This document shows, piece by piece, positions 51,311 to 63,298 of a stretch of DNA of 64,000 bases. A program made the translations under genes and the position numbers. The notes beneath the pieces are model-generated. The model was not told the DNA's origin. It saw nothing but the letters and a program-made list of their open reading frames with translations, and made no database searches. Source of the stretch: Prochilodus magdalenae (lineage: Eukaryota > Chordata > Actinopteri > Characiformes > Prochilodontidae); assembly GCA_024036415.1 (NCBI GenBank), contig JAMWET010006979.1, positions 62,001-126,000 of the forward strand. Direction: 5' to 3'. The number at the start of each line of letters is the position of its first letter. The first letter of the stretch is position 1.

Positions 51311-51654
51311 GGCCACATCCCTGTCCCCCACATGCCACTCTTGGAAGTGTACTTAAATGCTGAACTCCAGAAGACACAATCGCTTCCCAGTCAATGAAAA
51401 TAAAGGTAATCCTGAGGATGTGCCAAAATACAGCCCCAAAGACCAGCGCAGGTATTTCAGTTTATGCAAATGTTTGCTCCCGTCAGATCGCAATGCTCCA
51501 GAGGTGCCCAAGAAGAGCAGAAGGCTATATATGGCAGAGAGCAAACCAACGTGCCAATTCAGTTTCCAGATAGAGGCAGTTTAGTGGAGAACCACAGCAT
51601 GTGCATATTTGAGACGACTACATGTAGAGCAGCCTGATTCAAACTTTTCAACTT

Positions 51655-51664
51655 ACCCTCTCTT

Positions 51665-51703
<39 letters not shown>

Positions 51704-51722
51704 TTCTGTCTCTCTCTCTGTC
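51655..51722. repeat. CT microsatellite
   Basis: Long (CT)n run with a central uninterrupted block of about 15 repeats, then GCTTTCTGTCTCTCTCTCTG. Confidence 0.95.
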
Positions 51723-53285
51723 AATATATTCCAGAACATGTGTGCGGTGTGGTAAGCCAGCCAAGAGTAAAAGTAGGCATTCCAGCCTGAAGAGAGGGTT
51801 GTGACAGAGTAGACACACACCCCTTTCCTCTCTCCTTCTCTCCATCCTTACAAGTCCAACCCCCCAACCCCCCAGACACACACACACACACAAACACACT
51901 TCCTCCTCAGTTCTACTGTTAAAACCTTTCTTACTGTACGGGTCACACATGAAAGCAGATTAAGTCGCTATAGGCTGCTGCTCTGCTTAATAAAACACTT
52001 CCTTGCTTTAGGAAGGGAAATGCGTAAAGCCCCGGCCACAGGTCAGGTCAGGAGCACAGCTGAGGATCTAGTTCCAGCCCCAGTGTGCAACACTGCTTCA
52101 TGTCAGCAGGTGAACTTCAAAGGAGAATTATGTTCCACATGGAAAGCTCTATGTGAGAAACTACACTGTAAACACAGAGCAGGGATTTATGGATGTTTTA
52201 TCAGATTGCATATCTGCAAGCATTAGCATTGAACAGATGTTTCAAACAATTTACTGTACAAAGTGGTGCAGAAGCTTTGGGCAACTCTGAGTTGTTGCAG
52301 ATCCTATTGCAACTGTGATTTTATCGGCGGAGTGTGAATTTAAGGGGACCTTAATCAGATGCAAATGATGTTGAAATTGGCTGCCTATTAATCAGCTTCT
52401 TGTTTAAATGCTCCCGTTTCATCTTAAATGGTGCGGGCACCCGAAAATAACTCTCTGCACTACTTCAGGTGGAACGGGAAAATTCGATCAAGAAGCAGGC
52501 TTTTGCTTTATTGATGGCAAAGCCAACTTTAAATCAGCTCCACTGAAAACTCAACGACTGGACACAATTCAGAGCCAACAAAGAAAATAACACAAACTAT
52601 CTTCTACTCCATGTGCAAAGACCTGTGTTTTACCATCGTGTAAAAATACAAGAGGTTACAGCCTGTTGCAAAAGTATACTGTGAAAGTGGTGCAACTAGT
52701 CATTTAGTGTAATTTAAAAATAAATGTTTTTACAAAAATGCAGAATACACAACACCCTAGATTACTGCACTGTGTCTATGGTACATTTATAGCTTTTCTC
52801 TACAGTGACTCTACAGAGTTATGGTATGATAATAATATCAAATTACACCATGCTTTTATTATCACCAACAATAGCTATGACTAATTGGGTTTAGAGGTTG
52901 CAGGAAAAAAACTCTCCCTAGACAAAGAACTCACATTCACAGTCATATGCATCATTTCTTCTCTTATACTTGGCTAAGCACCCAGTTGCCTTAATATCAG
53001 GGCCAACCTTGTCAGGTAAGGACTACACCAGTCTCAACAGGATTACTGTGCAATTTAGCTCACTCTTCCACTGCTTTTGGGTTCATGTTTGAGCAGAACA
53101 CAACATTGACATTCCCACCTTCCAGGACAAATGTCTGAGTGTCTGAATGGGACTGTTTTACCAGACATGATGGGACATGTGAGCAGTTTGACTGCCCAGT
53201 ATCACCAGATCTCAGGTAAAATGCTAGGCACATGCAACAAGATTAAAGCTGTTTTTAAGGGCATCTATTAAGATCATTTTAACGA

Positions 53286-53318
53286 TATAATTATATTATA
53301 TTATATTATATTATTTTA
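53286..53318. repeat. TATAT/TATTA microsatellite
   Basis: Tandem 5-bp ATATT units (TTATATTATATTATATTATA). Confidence 0.85.
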
Positions 53319-56300
53319 CCAAAACACAATATTTTTCTCATACCATACACCTGTATTCACCCTCTGTCTAAAATGCTGTGATAGAGCTCTACACCAGATA
53401 AGCACTGTGCTCTGATTGTTCAGCTCAGCCACACATATACCACTGTAGCGATTCTCCACTGTTATTCAACCCTACCAGTCATCTAGAACAATTTGGTTAA
53501 TTTACCTGTACAAGCTAACTTGGAGGAGTTTTCACTTGTTGTGTGAGGATGCAGGTGGGCAGATTGCAGGTGGGCAGGCAATGAGGACTGTGTAATGAGG
53601 TGATGTCACCTTGTAAAAGAGAAAAGGGCTGATGTTCCAGGCAGGTGTCTGTGGCAGAGAGTTTCTCCCTCTGGTGTGTATTTTTAGGCTTTATAACTTT
53701 GCAGAACATTTACATGCATAAAAGCTACACATTACAGGTCCCCTTTAAGGCAAAGACAAAAGAACTAAATTATATAATATAAAAATATATTTGACTACAA
53801 TGTTGTCTGGTGATTCAGTCTCCATGCATCTGTCCTATTAGTGTCACGTATACCTATGTGTCAAGTGATAAAAAAGGGGAAGTAGCTGACTTGCTGCTGA
53901 ACTTGGTGCTGACCTTCAGAGTCTGTCACTCCCTCAGGGTACTCTCTAGGTCTCTGTGGAGCCACCCATCGCAGTGAGGTTGCTAGGTCAATGCACTATG
54001 ACAGCTCTTTGAAGTGGTGTGTATGTGGGTTGGTGTGTGTGCCAGGGCAACAAAGTAGCCACTGTGGGAAAGCCTGACCAGGGCCTCGATTCAAGCTTTC
54101 TCTGATAACCAGAAAATATGTAGCAGGTATAAAGACTCTATTATGAAGCTCTCGCACACACACACAGACGCACACCCATTTACATCAGCTTTCCTCCAGT
54201 CCTCCTCCAGGCCAGAAGGTCATTCTTTACCTTATAAACACTGGTGCAAGTTTAGGAAGAGGACAGTGTGGATACGTCCTTCCCGCTTTTGATATTACAA
54301 AAGATATTTGTATGTTTACAAACTAGTCTGCATTAAAGCAAGGATAGTTTGATGGGTTGTTTAAATATAACAGCAAAAATGGCAAAGACAAAAACACAAA
54401 AAAAATTGTATTGTCATTGTCCATATTGAACCTCAGGCTAATGACATGAGCTGAAGTAAGGAGATACAAACCTGGTGTCCAGTCAGTAAAGTGAGCTTGG
54501 AGGTATGGGCTATAGCTACTTAGACTTGCAAAAACCACTGCTACATTTAAAGCTGCTATGAACATGAAGCATCTGCTATTTATTTGTAGAAAACGAAACA
54601 AGATTTTTGCAATAATAACAAGCAATAATAATAAATAAAGATGGGAAGAGTTACAAAGCATTCTCTATGAGTCTACAGTTGGGCAAGTTGTCTATAATTG
54701 ACTATCCCTAGAAGTGGGCATAAAGCCAAGAAAAAAAAGAACTTGAGAGTAACAGCTTTACTATATACACCAAATTGTTGTGTACTTTACCAAGCTTTGG
54801 AAAAGTTATGCACCAGTTTCTATCTTTGAATTTATGGTATACTCTTAGACCAATCATGAATATAAGCTCACCAGACAAAAATCTGTCAGCTGTGACTGAA
54901 CTGTACCTAACAGAGAGTAATACCTGCGCAAAAACGAATAACAGCTGCAATCCAAAGCGACATGTACTGGACAAGTTTCTGGATTTCAGTCACACCAATA
55001 TTCCGCCACTCTGGCTTCAAAGAATTGCTCAGCTAGAGAGAAGCAAATCCTGCTACTTCCTTTAAGCTATGGTTTTTTAGCACGTCCAAATGAAATCACT
55101 CCTTTTTGCCAATCATTATCACCTGCTTTCCAAAGTTTCAAACCAAACATTCACTGCCCTAAAATGGGATGACTGATTTTTAGTTTTATCTTTTATACCT
55201 CAATTAGACACAAAATCTTCAAACTGAATCATTTACTTGATGATACACTGGGGCAGGCACGTTCTCTACGTAATCAGCATCACTGATTATGTAAAAACCT
55301 TTCTACAGCCAATTTAATACAAATACATTTTTTTTTAGAAATGACGGCTTTCTGTTTTTATCAGCATTTCACACACTGTCCCAAATAAGCTTTGTGTTTG
55401 TACACCCAAATAAAGCCATACATCATGATATTGAGTTATGATAATGATCCAAAACCAGTCAGCATTATTTGGCAGTACATAAATAATCAGTTATTTTCAT
55501 TTCTTATTTTCTTATTTTCATTTCTTATTTCTTATTTCATATTAGAGTTAAAGATGATTATGCTATTGGTTGCATTTTTGATCCTGAAACAATAACAACA
55601 GCTTTTTATATTCAAACAATATGGAGTTATATTGTATAATAGCCCATTTCCAGAATAGCAGGCCAGGCTGTCTCTTGAAAAGAGTAGAGCTATATTGAGA
55701 CAACTAAACAAAACAGCGTTCTTTAAGTTTCATAAAGCCATTAAGAGTCTGACTCCATCACGCATATCCAAACATGGTAGCACAGCTTCACAAGCCCTAA
55801 GCATCTCCTGAAAGGCCACCCCGTGCAGTTTTCAGCCAAGACACATAAACCTCTGTCAATTAACATGCCTGACCGTAATTATTTACCCAAAACAGCTGGC
55901 TAAAAGTGAACGAATAACACATTTGTCAGCGAAAAGGATGTCAGTGATCTTTTCAATGCAACTCTTTGCCAGAAATTATGACCTTGCACAGCCAAAACCT
56001 TTCATATTAAATCAACTTCTGATTCGCTACTTTGTGTCACCAAGCTGTTTCCTGTGCATGATGAAAACGGCTAAGCGTAAATGATCTGAAGCGAGAAAGT
56101 ATTTTAATCCAGCTGGAAGATCAAAAGAGTCACCTGACTGCTCTGCACAAGATTATATCAGTGTTTTCTTTTTAAGGAAGGGAAAAATTACATTTACTCT
56201 TGTTCAAAGATCCAGTAACTTTCATTATGGTGCAGAAAGTGAGCGCTGAAACCAAATGAAAAGATCAAAAAACATGAAGATGCTGTCATTCAGTTTGATT

Positions 56301-56335
56301 ACGCATGCCTTGAAATCCACCCCAAAGCTTTCCAG

Positions 56336-56345
56336 CCTTATATGG
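56336..56345 (+). promoter_or_regulatory. CArG box (SRF site)
   Basis: CCTTATATGG is a perfect CC(A/T)6GG SRF site. It lies at the end of a 700-bp stretch (55730-56420) free of obvious repeats. Tensin-1 is a contractile/adhesion gene of the kind often controlled by SRF (inference). Confidence 0.4.
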
Positions 56346-56753
56346 CCATTCAGTAGGATACGTTTACACACTGCATTCATGAGTGAAAACATGATTCAGC
56401 CTAATAAATCCTGACTGCTTAGCGCTGATTATAGTTTCACTCCGCTTCCCATTGATATACTCTACGTAAACGCATATCTTAGAGAAACATGAAGATGAAA
56501 GTACAAATATTTGTGGTGAGGCCAAGTCTAAATGGCCTGCCTTTTGCCAGAACGCAGAGTTTTTGCGTCCACCTCTGTTCTCCCGGCGCCAAACCCAGTC
56601 CTAAATACCCTGGCTAGCACTTCCAGCAGTGCAGGCTCACATCCAGAAACACAGCTTTTTCGATTACATGGCAGCCATAAATGTTCCATAATGATAAAGT
56701 ACCACAGTTTGTGAGTTGGTTGGTCAGTGAGAGTGTGCTTGTGTGTATAAGTG

Positions 56754-56792
56754 TGTGAGAGAGAGAGAAAGAGAGAGAAAGAGAGAGAGAAA
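56754..56792. repeat. GA microsatellite
   Basis: Interrupted (GA)n with three AAAGAGAGAG blocks. Confidence 0.9.
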
Positions 56793-58253
56793 ACAACCTA
56801 GAGCAAAGCAGCTACTAGTTGCAGTCCTGTGCATGGAAGGGCAAGTTGGTGCTTGTTAGTGTAAAAATGCGTACTCTACACTTTCAACCCTTTTAGTAAA
56901 AGCAATAAACATCAAATGCACAAACATATGAAATACGTTCAGTAAAAAATAGAAAACACACATAACAATGCTATATTTACAATGTACAAACACATTAAGT
57001 ATATGGGTTACCACCATTCTGACGGGACTGATAGGAGATTCAAATTTCCCATGGTTATTTAGACACACAACAGGCATAAACATGTTTTAATTAATGTCGT
57101 GTCAGTTTGTAATAACACAAAGAGGCTTTCTGCCCTAAATCTAGAGTTTAACATATTTTTTGATATGCCATGGAATACTATGTAGAGTCTCATCTGACAG
57201 AATTCACAATTTTGTATTATCTTCTTGTTTTGCTTATCAGTGTTTTCTCACTACAATACCCAGCATGCATCACAGAAATGCTTTGTGCAACCATTTGCAG
57301 TATCAATAAATCCTGACTATGAAACACTGAGCTACAATGCTTATAGGCAGTCTTGGGACACTCATATGAATACAATTTATGCCATGCTTAAATTTCACTT
57401 TATTAGCTTAAGTTATCATTAGTCTGTTGCATCCATCTGAATATTATGAACATCCAGCAATAACAACTGGGCTTACTTCCTGAAAATGTAACTGGCAACT
57501 ACTAATAATAACTAATAACATAAGAAAGACAAGAAAAAGTATGCAGACACTAACCAGACAAACATTAATGTCTCTTTCCCTTCAGTAGGGCAGCAGTTAG
57601 GTTAGTATTTTGTCATCTTTTGTATGCCAGCCTGAAGTCATCCAGACATGGAGTGCACAGCCATTAGACAAATTTCTGGAATGGAGCATTTTACATCAAA
57701 CCACTCTTGCTAACATCTTAACTACAGGCTTAACTAGGCCTGACTACAGGGAAAGCAAGCGGAAAGTTGAAGAAAATCTAAGAACAAGTTTGTTAAGATA
57801 CTCTCACATATCAATGTCATCATAAGGCCTATATTGTTAGTGAGTAATGTTTGAATCTGAGCTGCACAGAAACATATTCCAATCTTTATTCAAGAGACTC
57901 CGCAACCCTATAGCTCCTAATAGCTTCCACTGTAGGTGTGTTTTCAGTTACGAATTGTTATGCTTTTGTGCCAAAACTGTCTATAATAGCTGATGGAGAG
58001 ATAAACATCTGGCAGGTAGAGATTAGGCTGAAAAACAGCTTTTAGATGGAGCTGATGAGACTGGAGCTCCAGGACCACTGTGCTGGATAGGGTGAATATT
58101 GGTGTTGAGTAAGATGGTGCAGGGCTGCTGTTGTTAGGTGGAGTCTCCTAGAGGAAAAGCCAGCCTTATCCGGTACACTGAACCATTACACATACTTCCT
58201 TCCAAGCATCAAAATTTACATTTCCCCAAAGATACAATGCCACCATCAACACA

Positions 58254-58305
58254 GAAAAGCACACACACACACTAATACACACACACACACAAACACATGC
58301 ACACA
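58254..58305. repeat. CA microsatellite
   Basis: (CA)n interrupted by CTAATA and AAACACATG, within the loop of the 57743-58762 foldback. Confidence 0.9.
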
Positions 58306-58379
58306 ATAATATGAAAAACGCACCCCATATTTTAATGATGTAAATTTGGTATTAATATATTTTGATGATGTGTCTCGAT

Positions 58380-58400
58380 ACATATATATATATATATATA
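58380..58400. repeat. TA microsatellite
   Basis: About ten TA repeats inside the loop of the foldback. Confidence 0.9.
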
Positions 58401-60587
58401 AAACCAAAGACCAGTCAGATATTCTTGTGGTAACAATTGCGCTCTACTTTTATCAGGTAGACAATGACATCCGCTGCATCATAACGCCTACCCTCTATCC
58501 GCCAGATCTTTCCATCAGTTATTATAGACCATTCCAACACAAAAGAATAACAATCTGTAACTGAAAACACACATACAGTGGAAGCTATTAGGAGCTATAT
58601 GGTTGCTGAGTCTCTTGAATAAAGAGTGGAATATGTGTCTTTGCAGCTCAGATTCAGTCATTACACACTAACAGTACAGGACTTATGATGACATTGATAT
58701 GTGAGAATATCTCACCAGACTTCTTATATTTTCTTCAACTATCAGCTTGCTTTCCCTGTAGTAAACTTGTCACAGTTATTGTAACAGAATGATGCTTAGT
58801 GGAGAGAATTACAGAAAGGGGATTTCTATAATTTGTCAAAATGTCTACAACTTTTGCTCAACATGCTTAGAGAAGATTCCCGCATTCACAAAGTTGGCCT
58901 ACCCACTTTTTCACAGGCCTACCGAAAAGCTGGTTTCTGGATACACAACAAGTGTAGCATTGTTACACAATGTTGCTGGACTACCACTGCACACATGACA
59001 GCTCTTTGGAAGACCTTTCTTATAATTGCTGTTGGGTATCTGTCCTGCCTGCTATTTTGAAGCTCCTTTTAGGCTAGTTTGCCAAAAATTCTAAGCACAG
59101 GAACAAGCTGCGTTTGCTGGGGTATTTAGAGATTTATTATTTTTTCACTATTTTGAACAACCACTGTAGTCTAGGTGAGACTTCTATGCGATTGACAGCT
59201 GTGTTTTATGTCTAGTTCTTCCCTTTAGCTAAACCATTTTAGACCTTTTCTTTACAAACCATAATAAATAATCAATAAGTCCTTAAACACTGGCAGCACC
59301 TCCAAACACATCTCAGTCAGTCAGCTCGATCATTTAGATGGACACAAGTTACGGAGGTCATTATGAGCAAACCGCACACTCGTTGCAAACATAGCATACC
59401 CTAAGGGCTCCAGTAACAGAGATCAATGCAGGGACGGCCATGGTTGTAGCATGGAAAGTACATTACTCATCATTAACAGTGGGGAAACGGCCTGGAGATC
59501 AGCCGCCGTCTGGGCGCTCATTAACGGACTCTTTTTGTCCAGACAGGGTTGCTTTCTTAAGCTTGCACTGGTCATTAAACACAGAAAACCGTGTTTCCCT
59601 GCACAAACAAGAACGGAAACCAGCTTCAAATTAGAGGTCTGTTGTTACCAGCATTCCCAAATGTGGGTGAAGATATTGTACAGTATAAAAACAATAACAT
59701 GTCATATCTCATGGGAAATCCAATAATAAGCCTCTTAAAATTATTTGCATGCAATAATGCGGTACAGTTCTAAGGGAACTCATGAGAAGAAAACTCATCT
59801 GTGTTTGCTTACTTTGAATCCGAGTTCAAATACAGTCCAAAATGAACTGAGGGATGTGTGATGAAAACTAGCCAAAATGTGTTAATGAGTGTTTATATTA
59901 TTTTAGTGTGCTCACAGTCTGAATTATGCATTCCTTTTAAAAAACAATCATTCAAGTAATGCGAGGACCTCTTTTATAACAAGAATGTGAGAACATTCCA
60001 AAGCATTCATCAGTATCAATGACTCTACATAATCTGTTGTTAGTCTAGAATTTGTTAAATAGACTGAATTAGTCCATAGAGTATAACTCACGTTCAGAAT
60101 TTCAGAACCTACTAACATATCACTACTGTCGTTCCAAATCTTGTAAATTCATTTTCTAAAACATTTAAAATGCCATCTACCCTACACATTCCACTTTATG
60201 CCAAGGAGATCAACATAAATATAGTACAGAGATCGAGTAAAATGCCCTGCACACCAGAGTCTTTTTAAGACAAATGTCAACTGAAGCTCCAGTTGGCCTT
60301 CCGTTCGGATGAAATGAAAAAAACAGAAAACAAAAATTCACTAAAGCAGAGCTTAAATGGGAAGAAGTGCTGAATAATAATATTAAATAATTTGCTGCAA
60401 AAATTGAATGACATAGACAAGAATATATACGTGATACCTGAGTACTGAGCATCTGGGTGCCCTTGGATGCCACCTGTAGGTAATCAGATGAGATTCTGTC
60501 GAGTCTTTAAGCTAGAGGCACACATACGGTCACTATCTAAAAACTATAATTCTGGCGGGGCATGAAAAGTGGCCTGTAAAAACGTTT

Positions 60588-60630
60588 GTCTGTGTGTGTG
60601 TGTGTGTGTGTGCGCGTGTGTGTGTGTGTT
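60588..60630. repeat. TG microsatellite
   Basis: (TG)n interrupted by CGCG near the middle. Confidence 0.9.
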
Positions 60631-61319
60631 TCTCCACACAGGGTGTTAAAACACATAATATAAATGATTTAAGTTTGTTCTCATTAGAGGATGTCTTAAC
60701 TGTGTGTTAAACAGTATGTGTTAAATATACTGCAGATTTATAGAGTGATATAAAGAGGTTTAACACCAAGCAGATCTTAAAAGTAAGACACACTGGTGCT
60801 ACATTTAATACATGTGAAATCAGAAGTTTAAATTATAGAGGTCTCGCGTTCCCCAGGGTTGGGAGTCACCTTTGTGGGAAAGCTGATCTCGTGATCTATC
60901 AGTCTGAGGGCGCCTTCACTGAGATTTGGCACGTCACTGAGTAAATTCATGAAATCCCTTGATATGTCACAGCAGACTCCTTCCTATTGAGCAGCTCCTT
61001 TTCAACAAGTCAGACCAAATACTATATGCTTCTGCTGGAGATATTTCACTGTGCAGTCTGTCGTAAATAAGTAAAGAGGTAAATCCGAACCAGATACAAC
61101 AACCTTATACAAATATAACACCTTTACCAACTTTAGTCATTAAAAACTGATGATTTTAACGGCCCAACTGATCCTGAATATTTAAACTCTGTACTCTTCT
61201 TAATATCAACCCCAATACTGGTACTTACACTGTTTTTCCCTTTTTTACATAATGAAACACACATTATAAATAAGTAGTTATGCCCAGAAGCAATCAAACG
61301 ATAGAAATGTAACTTGGTG

Positions 61320-61765
61320 GGTAGGTTTGACATTGTGAGACATATAAATGGTTTAAGTTGCTGCACTTGTGATGCAAGCAAGCATGGGCCTTATCGCTGT
61401 GCATGACTGACCCAACAGCTACGACTGTGTACATTCACTGAGGAGGGATGCCTTCTAAGAGTAATCTTGCATGATGCCTTCCAAGAGTCATCTTGCATGA
61501 TGACGGCTGCATGAGGCAGGATTGCATCTGTATAATGATGACTACCCTAAACACCACATCAGTGTCGCCAAAGACTGCAGTGATGTCATGCCAGACTGTC
61601 ATGATGTCTTGACGGAGATGACCAACAAATCTGTGTGTGGAGGCATTGTACTGTGTGCCAAGTTTAATGATTTGTTGTTGCAGGAACTGTGTGAAAATAT
61701 TCAAGCTACATGGACTGGATTATCGCAGGACACCATTAGGAACCTCTACAACTCCTGACACCATA
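61320..61765 (+). mobile_element. Tc1-like transposase fragment, C-terminal part
   Basis: The plus strand reads CENIQATWTGLSQDTIRNLY near 61690-61750, the W-x-x-(L/I)-(S/P)-Q-x-T-(I/V) block near the C-terminus of Tc1 transposases. Upstream, 61530-61590 (GATGACTACCCTAAACACCA) matches the complement of the 5280-5730 element, so both belong to one family. A 26-bp imperfect direct duplication lies at about 61447-61500. Heavily decayed. Confidence 0.6.
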
Positions 61766-62355
61766 CTTAGCGGTATAACTTCTGTATGTGTAGCTCTAAA
61801 AATATTACCCATATGAATCTAAATGTATCATTATTTATTGTTCCTGGTAGCCTTTATCTTCCTTCCAAATGGTACAACAATCCAGCGCTACCTTTTCTTT
61901 ATATGATGAGTGTAAATGTAAACAAGTTTAAATGTAAAAAAAGCTGTTCAAAAAGGTCTACTGTGACATGCACATTCTTGAGGAACAAAATGTTCATTAT
62001 GGTTAGGCCCTAGAAGTTGAGTGCCCTAAACTCCTGTGCTCCACCAAACAAGTCAATAATAAGTGTGAGCCTACATGGTCATAACTTAAATTACCTTTTT
62101 TTTTGAGCGCAGCACTTTGTGCATCTGGCCTGACATTCTTATTGGCACTTTAGACATTTGGTCCCAACCTTTGGCACATTACATTAGTTTGTTCTCCCTC
62201 ATTGTCCTGTCAAGACGTTTGGTGACAGTACATCTGTAAGGGTTCAGCAGGGGGCGGCAGCAGCGGCACCGTTCTGGGGGACCTACAGCCTGGAACTTCA
62301 AACCGCAGAATACCCCGGGCTGATTAAGCCAACAAGCAGCATCTGAGACATCACC

Positions 62356-62363
62356 TATATAAA
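62356..62363 (+). promoter_or_regulatory. LTR TATA box
   Basis: TATATAAA lies about 120 bp inside the solo LTR, in a fairly GC-rich context. It probably marks the U3/R promoter of the lost retroelement. Activity today is unknown. Confidence 0.45.
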
Positions 62364-62720
62364 CCCCACCACGCAAACAACACCGCTGCACCTTTGTAGA
62401 GGGGCAGCCGGTACGGTATAGCAAAAGAGGGAAAGAAAAGAGAGGAAAAGAAAAAAGAAAAAGCAAATTAAAAAGGACACAAAGAAAAGATAAGAGCAGC
62501 ACGTGCTTAAAAATATTTAAACAACTGTGCAGAGTAGACAGTCTACAGTGTCACTCTGCACGCAGTGAACAATAATTCCCCTTTCTGTTAAACCCTCTCT
62601 TGTTTTTCTGCTTATTTTTTATGAACTTCTCCTTTTGTTTGAGAACGTCGTCCTGGCATCTCCTTTGTTTGTTTGTTCCCGCCATTTCTCCCTCTCATTC
62701 ACTAAACCCCAGCCTGACTG

Positions 62721-62793
62721 GACTCACGTAGCGTAGTGGTAACACATGGGGCTACCGCTCCAAAGGTCAGGGGGTTCGATTCCCGCCTAGACC
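62721..62793 (+). repeat. tRNA-like sequence with pol III A and B boxes
   Basis: TAGCGTAGTGG (62729-62739) fits the A box and GGTTCGATTCC (62773-62783) is a good B box, 33 bp apart. The whole resembles a 73-nt tRNA body ending GCCTAGACC, but the ends do not make a clean acceptor stem. It is more likely a SINE head or a tRNA-derived segment than a working tRNA gene. Confidence 0.6.
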
Positions 62794-63298
62794 TTCACAG
62801 TCAAGCAAAACAGTTCACTTCTCACACACATAGTTTCACATGCATCCACATCCAGGAAGTCCGTTTGCTTGCAATTTAACATTTACATTGCCGCAAACGG
62901 ATTCCTGCCCTGCGCTTGGGTTCACACCCCTAACCGCACTGTGACAACATCGGTTTGCTAGGAACATACAGAGAAGTAACTATATGCAGTACATGAATTA
63001 ATGGAGGGTCAGATTTTTTTTGCAGATAGAGGTTAGAGGTGAGGTTGTGTTTTTCAGGGCAAATGAGGTCAGCACCCCATGGCAGGGCAACCTCCAACTC
63101 CAAAGGAAAACAGGCTGCAGTATGTATCTTCTAAATCACAAAACCCTCCCATACAAATTACTGAGAGCATTTCACCAGAGTCTGGTGATAATACCTACTA
63201 TGTAAAGACACTGGACATGTCTGTTAAGGTCTAAAATCACTATGCTTAGATGACAATGTGAATCTTCTGCAGAATTATCGCATAGTGATAACTATATA

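Larger units (their letters stand above)
57743..58762. repeat. Large imperfect inverted repeat (foldback)
   Basis: The left arm (57743 to about 58035) and the right arm (about 58480 to 58762) are reverse complements along most of their length. Examples: ACTACAGGGAAAGCAAGC at the left end versus GCTTGCTTTCCCTGTAGT at the right end; CTCACATATCAATGTCATCA versus its complement at about 58680; and TAGCTCCTAATAGCTTCCAC versus GTGGAAGCTATTAGGAGCTA. The loop of about 445 bp carries CA and TA microsatellites. No coding motif was found. It is probably a non-autonomous foldback-type DNA transposon; no convincing target duplication was seen. Confidence 0.85.
62235..62946 (+). mobile_element. Solo LTR of a retrotransposon
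   Basis: This 712-bp segment begins TGTAAGG, ends GTGACA (TG...CA with TGT/ACA ends), and is flanked by identical 5-bp duplications ACATC (62230-62234 and 62947-62951). A TATA box TATATAAA lies at 62356-62363, followed by a G/A-rich stretch. No gag, pol or second LTR is adjacent, so the internal part was probably lost by LTR-LTR recombination. A tRNA-like sequence lies inside. The family was not identified. Confidence 0.7.

Noticed and set aside
51648..51950. Minus-strand frame with CLLCHNPLFRLEC, considered as a C1 zinc exon
   Set aside because: Cys/His spacing does not fit a C1 domain and the ends are translated microsatellites.
62179..62502. 107-codon minus-strand open frame
   Set aside because: It is the complement of the LTR's purine-rich stretch, giving a Leu/Phe-rich nonsense product.
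62721..62793. Functional tRNA gene
   Set aside because: A and B boxes are good, but the acceptor stem does not pair cleanly and it sits inside a solo LTR, so a tRNA-derived repeat is more likely.
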